A stretch of DNA of 7,617 nucleotides from an uncultured Kineothrix sp. (lineage in GTDB: Bacteria; Bacillota; Clostridia; Lachnospirales; Lachnospiraceae), in assembly GCA_910587275.1 (NCBI GenBank), contig CAJUMD010000134.1:1-7617 (forward strand), read 5' to 3'. Positions 6,324 through 7,617 of the stretch are shown in pieces (the stretch's first letter is position 1; the number at the start of each line of letters is the position of its first letter). A program made the translations under genes and the position numbers. The notes under the pieces are model-generated. The model was not told where the DNA came from, searched no databases, and was given only the letters and a program-made list of their open reading frames with translations.

Positions 6324-6671
6324 TTAGTCCGGCCGGTTGTTCAGATAGGACATGAAGCGGAAAATTTCCGTCCGGTTGTTTTCATTTAGCCGGCTGAAAT
6401 CCAATAGTACATTTTTTAAGGGGATATCCTGTACATAGATGGAATGGGGATCAAAACTTCCGGCGCGCCGTGGCTGCGTGCCCAAAAGATAGTCCGTGCT
6501 TACCCCGTAAAGTTTTGCAAGACTGCGTACATGCCTTGCGGGAAGTTCCCTTATGCCATGTTCATAATTGGAATAAGTCTGCTGTGGAATGCCCAAATAG
6601 CAGGCAACATCCCGCTGTTTGAAACATTGCTCGATTCGTAGGTGTTTTATTCTTATCGGAAGGTTTTTCAT
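6324..6671 (-). CDS. XRE (Cro/C1-type) helix-turn-helix regulator, paralogue 2
   Basis: This is a 115-residue probable DNA-binding regulator. The ATG at 6671 is chosen because GGAG lies eight bases upstream; the open frame continues 26 residues further but without a ribosome site, and that extension does not match the paralogue. The HTH domain spans residues 5-64: RIKHLRIEQ, then the HTH helices QRDVACYLGI and PQQTYSNYEH, ending in STDYLLGT. The C-terminal half (QPRRAGSFD to RFMSYLNNR) follows the same pattern as in the 5675-6058 product, and both start at the same alignment position. Differences fall in the recognition helix (PQQTYSN versus TQQSYSY), so the two may bind related but distinct sites. 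It lies upstream of its paralogue on the same strand, 265 bases away, so each probably has its own promoter. It is divergent from the third XRE gene at 6954. Confidence 0.9.
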   Translation of the reverse strand: MKNLPIRIKHLRIEQCFKQRDVACYLGIPQQTYSNYEHGIRELPARHVRSLAKLYGVSTDYLLGTQPRRAGSFDPHSIYVQDIPLKNVLLDFSRLNENNRTEIFRFMSYLNNRPD

Positions 6672-6692
6672 GATATTTTCTCCGGAAGTATG

Positions 6693-6711
6693 GGTATACC
6701 TTAATATAAGG
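6693..6711. promoter_or_regulatory. Overlapping palindromes before the 6324-6671 gene
   Basis: GGTATACC (6693-6700) is a perfect 8-bp palindrome that shares its last two bases with CCTTAATATAAGG (6699-6711), an inverted repeat with 5-bp arms and three central bases. They lie 22-40 bases upstream of the ATG, where a repressor would block transcription. The minus strand reads TATATT here, a possible -10, but no -35 is visible at the right distance. Confidence 0.35.
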
Positions 6712-6799
6712 AATTGGCGGCGTGTTTCCGGTGTCTTGAATTGAAGCATAGGATTTTGCCGTTTGGATGGGAGAATGTATCTTAAAATACGGTGCAGGG

Positions 6800-6844
6800 A
6801 CAGTTAGGGCCAAAAAAGATACAGTTCCTATTTTTATGTCACAA
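6800..6844 (-). promoter_or_regulatory. Candidate promoter with spaced ACAGTT repeats
   Basis: On the minus strand TTGTGA (complement of 6839-6844) and TATCTT (complement of 6816-6821) are separated by 17 bases. ACAGTT occurs on the plus strand at 6800-6805 and 6821-6826, exactly 21 bases (two helical turns) apart. One copy touches the -10 and the other falls near the start of transcription. This is the layout of a repressor or activator operator pair. It would give the 6324-6671 gene a leader of roughly 140 bases. Confidence 0.35.
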
Positions 6845-6864
6845 TTCCGAAAATAAAGTAAATA

Positions 6865-6910
6865 GTGCGACTGCCGGTTTCCGTTAGTCACACTTCCTGT
6901 TGACCGGTTT
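6865..6910 (+). promoter_or_regulatory. Operator-like repeats upstream of the third XRE gene
   Basis: GTGCGACT (6865-6872) and AGTCACAC (6886-6893) form an inverted repeat with one mismatch. Interleaved with it, CCGGTTT occurs at 6874-6880 and 6904-6910, 30 bases apart. The second CCGGTTT overlaps the -35 of the plus-strand promoter. Binding by one of the three neighbouring XRE proteins is plausible but inferred. Confidence 0.35.
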
Positions 6911-6926
6911 TTAATCCATATATAAT
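6900..6926 (+). promoter_or_regulatory. Candidate promoter of the 6954-7370 regulator
   Basis: TTGACC (6900-6905) and a perfect TATAAT (6921-6926) face the gene with a 15-base spacer, shorter than the ideal 17. Transcription would start near 6933, leaving a leader of about 20 bases with the ribosome site. This argues against the in-frame ATG at 6936 as the start. A short spacer between good hexamers can mark a promoter that needs an activator (as with MerR-type factors), but an ordinary weak promoter is equally possible. Confidence 0.5.
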
Positions 6927-6953
6927 GAAAGAAAAATGTGTGGAGGACAAAAG

Positions 6954-7370
6954 ATGAGCGGCAATTGCGGGGGAATCGATAACAAATCGGTCGGGAAACG
7001 GATGAGGGAAATGCGGGAATCCAACGGGTTGACGCAGGAAGAAATGGCGGAAATCCTTGGTGTGAACCCAAATGCGGTCAGGGCGTATGAGAGGGGGGAA
7101 TATGGGATTTCCAAGGAAGTGATGACACGGATTAGAAATCATTTCCATGTTTCAATTGATTTCCTGTTGTATGGGGCTGGGAACGATTGGGATTATCTTT
7201 TGCTGCAGATTGAGAATGCGTCGGAAGAAAACAAAATGAAGGCATTGATGCGCCTGGTTTTCTATTTTGTAAGGGATAAACGCAAAAGCTACAGCCGTGA
7301 GACGCAGGATGCCATACTGGACGACGGGATGAAGAATCTGCTGGGGGATATCGGGAATGGATTGGTGTAG
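6954..7370 (+). CDS. XRE (Cro/C1-type) helix-turn-helix regulator, third and more distant copy
   Basis: This is a 138-residue probable DNA-binding regulator. The ATG at 6954 has GGAGG at 6942-6946, seven bases upstream; an ATG six codons earlier lacks a site and sits almost on the predicted transcription start. The HTH domain spans residues 13-72: SVGKRMREMRES, then LTQEEMAEILGV and NPNAVRAYERGE as the HTH helices, ending in VSIDFLLYG. The C-terminal half (about 80-138) looks helical and acidic-basic mixed, with LLLQIENASEENKMKALMRLVFYF suited to dimer contacts. It shares only the general XRE pattern with the two minus-strand paralogues and lacks their PRR.G.FD extension, so it is not a recent duplicate. 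It is divergent from them across 282 bases and is followed by the repeat element starting nine bases after its stop. The target is unknown. Confidence 0.9.
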   Translation: MSGNCGGIDNKSVGKRMREMRESNGLTQEEMAEILGVNPNAVRAYERGEYGISKEVMTRIRNHFHVSIDFLLYGAGNDWDYLLLQIENASEENKMKALMRLVFYFVRDKRKSYSRETQDAILDDGMKNLLGDIGNGLV

Positions 7371-7378
7371 GAACGGAT

Positions 7379-7415
7379 ATTTGGCGACTGCCGCGAGGGT
7401 CAATACCCCGCTGCT
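7379..7415 (+). repeat. Direct repeat, copy 1 (37 bp)
   Basis: This segment begins ATTTGGCGACTGCCGCGAGG and recurs at 7565-7602 with one inserted A and no other change. It starts nine bases after the stop of the 6954-7370 gene. The GC-rich sequence that precedes copy 2 is absent before copy 1, so copy 1 looks like a truncated unit. Confidence 0.85.
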
Positions 7416-7432
7416 TGCAGCGGGGTATTGAC
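7399..7432. repeat. Perfect GC-rich palindrome with 16-bp arms
   Basis: GTCAATACCCCGCTGC (7399-7414) is followed after TT by its exact complement (7417-7432). The hairpin is very stable and lies 29 bases after the stop codon of the 6954-7370 regulator. No T run follows (TCCGCAAAA), so it is not a textbook intrinsic terminator, although it may still block transcription or protect the mRNA 3' end. It is part of the larger repeat element rather than a stand-alone site. Confidence 0.85.
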
Positions 7433-7473
7433 TCCGCAAAAGATAAGGAAAATCAGATGGCAGTGAAGGGGTG

Positions 7474-7525
7474 TCCCGGTCAAGGAGGTTTTTTGCTTCC
7501 CCGTATGTTTTGACCGGGAAAACCT
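7474..7525. repeat. Inverted repeat with 10-bp arms inside the terminal element
   Basis: TCCCGGTCAA (7474-7483) pairs perfectly with TTGACCGGGA (7510-7519). In the loop AGGTTTT (7486-7492) is complementary to AAAACCT (7519-7525), which starts at the end of the right arm. The two pairings cross, so the RNA could switch between them or form a pseudoknot-like fold. The loop also contains AAGGAGG, a Shine-Dalgarno-like string without a following start codon. Confidence 0.7.
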
Positions 7526-7536
7526 TATTCCCGCGA

Positions 7537-7560
7537 GCAACGAGCCAAGTGGCTGCTTGC
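7537..7560. repeat. Imperfect hairpin preceding repeat copy 2
   Basis: GCAACGAGCC (7537-7546) and GGCTGCTTGC (7551-7560) pair over four plus four bases, with a two-base internal mismatch and an AAGT loop. It is absent before copy 1 and belongs to the fuller second unit of the repeat. Confidence 0.6.
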
Positions 7561-7564
7561 AGGC

Positions 7565-7602
7565 ATTTGGCGACTGCCGCGAGGGTCAAATACCCCGCTG
7601 CT
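7565..7602 (+). repeat. Direct repeat, copy 2 (38 bp), continuing to the window edge
   Basis: This is the same sequence as 7379-7415 with one extra A (GGTCAAATACC instead of GGTCAATACC). After the shared part it diverges: CTGCAGCGCTGCAAG follows instead of the palindrome's second arm. The long hairpin is therefore not rebuilt within the window, although a short GCTGC/GCAGC stem remains. Confidence 0.85.
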
Positions 7603-7617
7603 CTGCAGCGCTGCAAG

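Noticed and set aside
5675..7370. Prophage immunity region suggested by divergent Cro/C1-like regulators
   Set aside because: No integrase, phage structural gene, attachment site or replication gene is visible, and clustered XRE regulators are common on clostridial chromosomes.
7399..7432. Standard intrinsic terminator for the 6954-7370 gene
   Set aside because: The stem is strong but no T run follows on either strand, and the sequence is part of a larger repeat, so I list it as a repeat.
7379..7602. CRISPR array suggested by palindromic repeats
   Set aside because: There are only two copies, about 150 bases apart, with structured sequence between them and no cas genes in the window.
7152..7616. 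154-residue minus-strand open frame
   Set aside because: It runs antisense through the third XRE gene and the palindromic element, has no ribosome site, and its repeated LTLAAVAK peptide simply reflects the DNA repeat.

Overview
The window looks chromosomal and fits a mid-GC member of the Clostridia, most likely Lachnospiraceae. The signs are near-perfect AGGAGG ribosome sites, clostridial-type CopA and KdpDE sequences, several small Cro/C1-type regulators, and GC-rich palindromic intergenic repeats. The family assignment is an inference from sequence style, not a search result.

Layout. Positions 1-190 are A-rich and may hold the lysine-rich tail of an upstream gene. Positions 191-2854 encode a complete Cu(+)-exporting P1B-type ATPase (CopA). 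It has an N-terminal metal-binding (HMA) domain and a second HMA domain at its C-terminus. The C-terminal domain is preceded by its own strong Shine-Dalgarno site and an in-frame ATG, so the locus could make both the pump and a free 69-residue CopZ-like copper chaperone. Convergent to it, 2885-3886 is a relic of a kdpDE two-component system. The end of the KdpD kinase is fused in frame to a KdpE regulator that has lost the start of its receiver domain, and its phospho-acceptor Asp is now Asn. About 500 bp without a gene follows, containing several small inverted and tandem repeats and a TATAAT box.

Positions 4387-5673 encode a 428-residue protein I do not recognise, with a 45-residue Lys/Glu linker between two apparently folded parts. 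It converges, with one base between stop codons, on a pair of tandem paralogous XRE-family regulators (5675-6058 and 6324-6671, both minus strand, 60 of 110 aligned residues identical). A third, more distant XRE regulator (6954-7370, plus strand) is divergent from the pair across a 282-bp region carrying promoter- and operator-like repeats.

The last 250 bp is a compound palindromic repeat element. It has a 16-bp-arm perfect hairpin, a second 10-bp-arm inverted repeat, and a 37/38-bp direct repeat whose second copy runs toward the window edge.

Functionally, copper export is the only confident pathway. The three regulators and the unknown protein may form one regulatory neighbourhood, but nothing in the sequence identifies their target. 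I see no CRISPR array, tRNA, rRNA, transposase, integrase, toxin or recognisable defence gene. I do not see convincing evidence of a complete new system. The most interesting items are the CopA/CopZ dual-start arrangement, the KdpD-KdpE chimera, the unknown 428-residue protein and the terminal repeat element.
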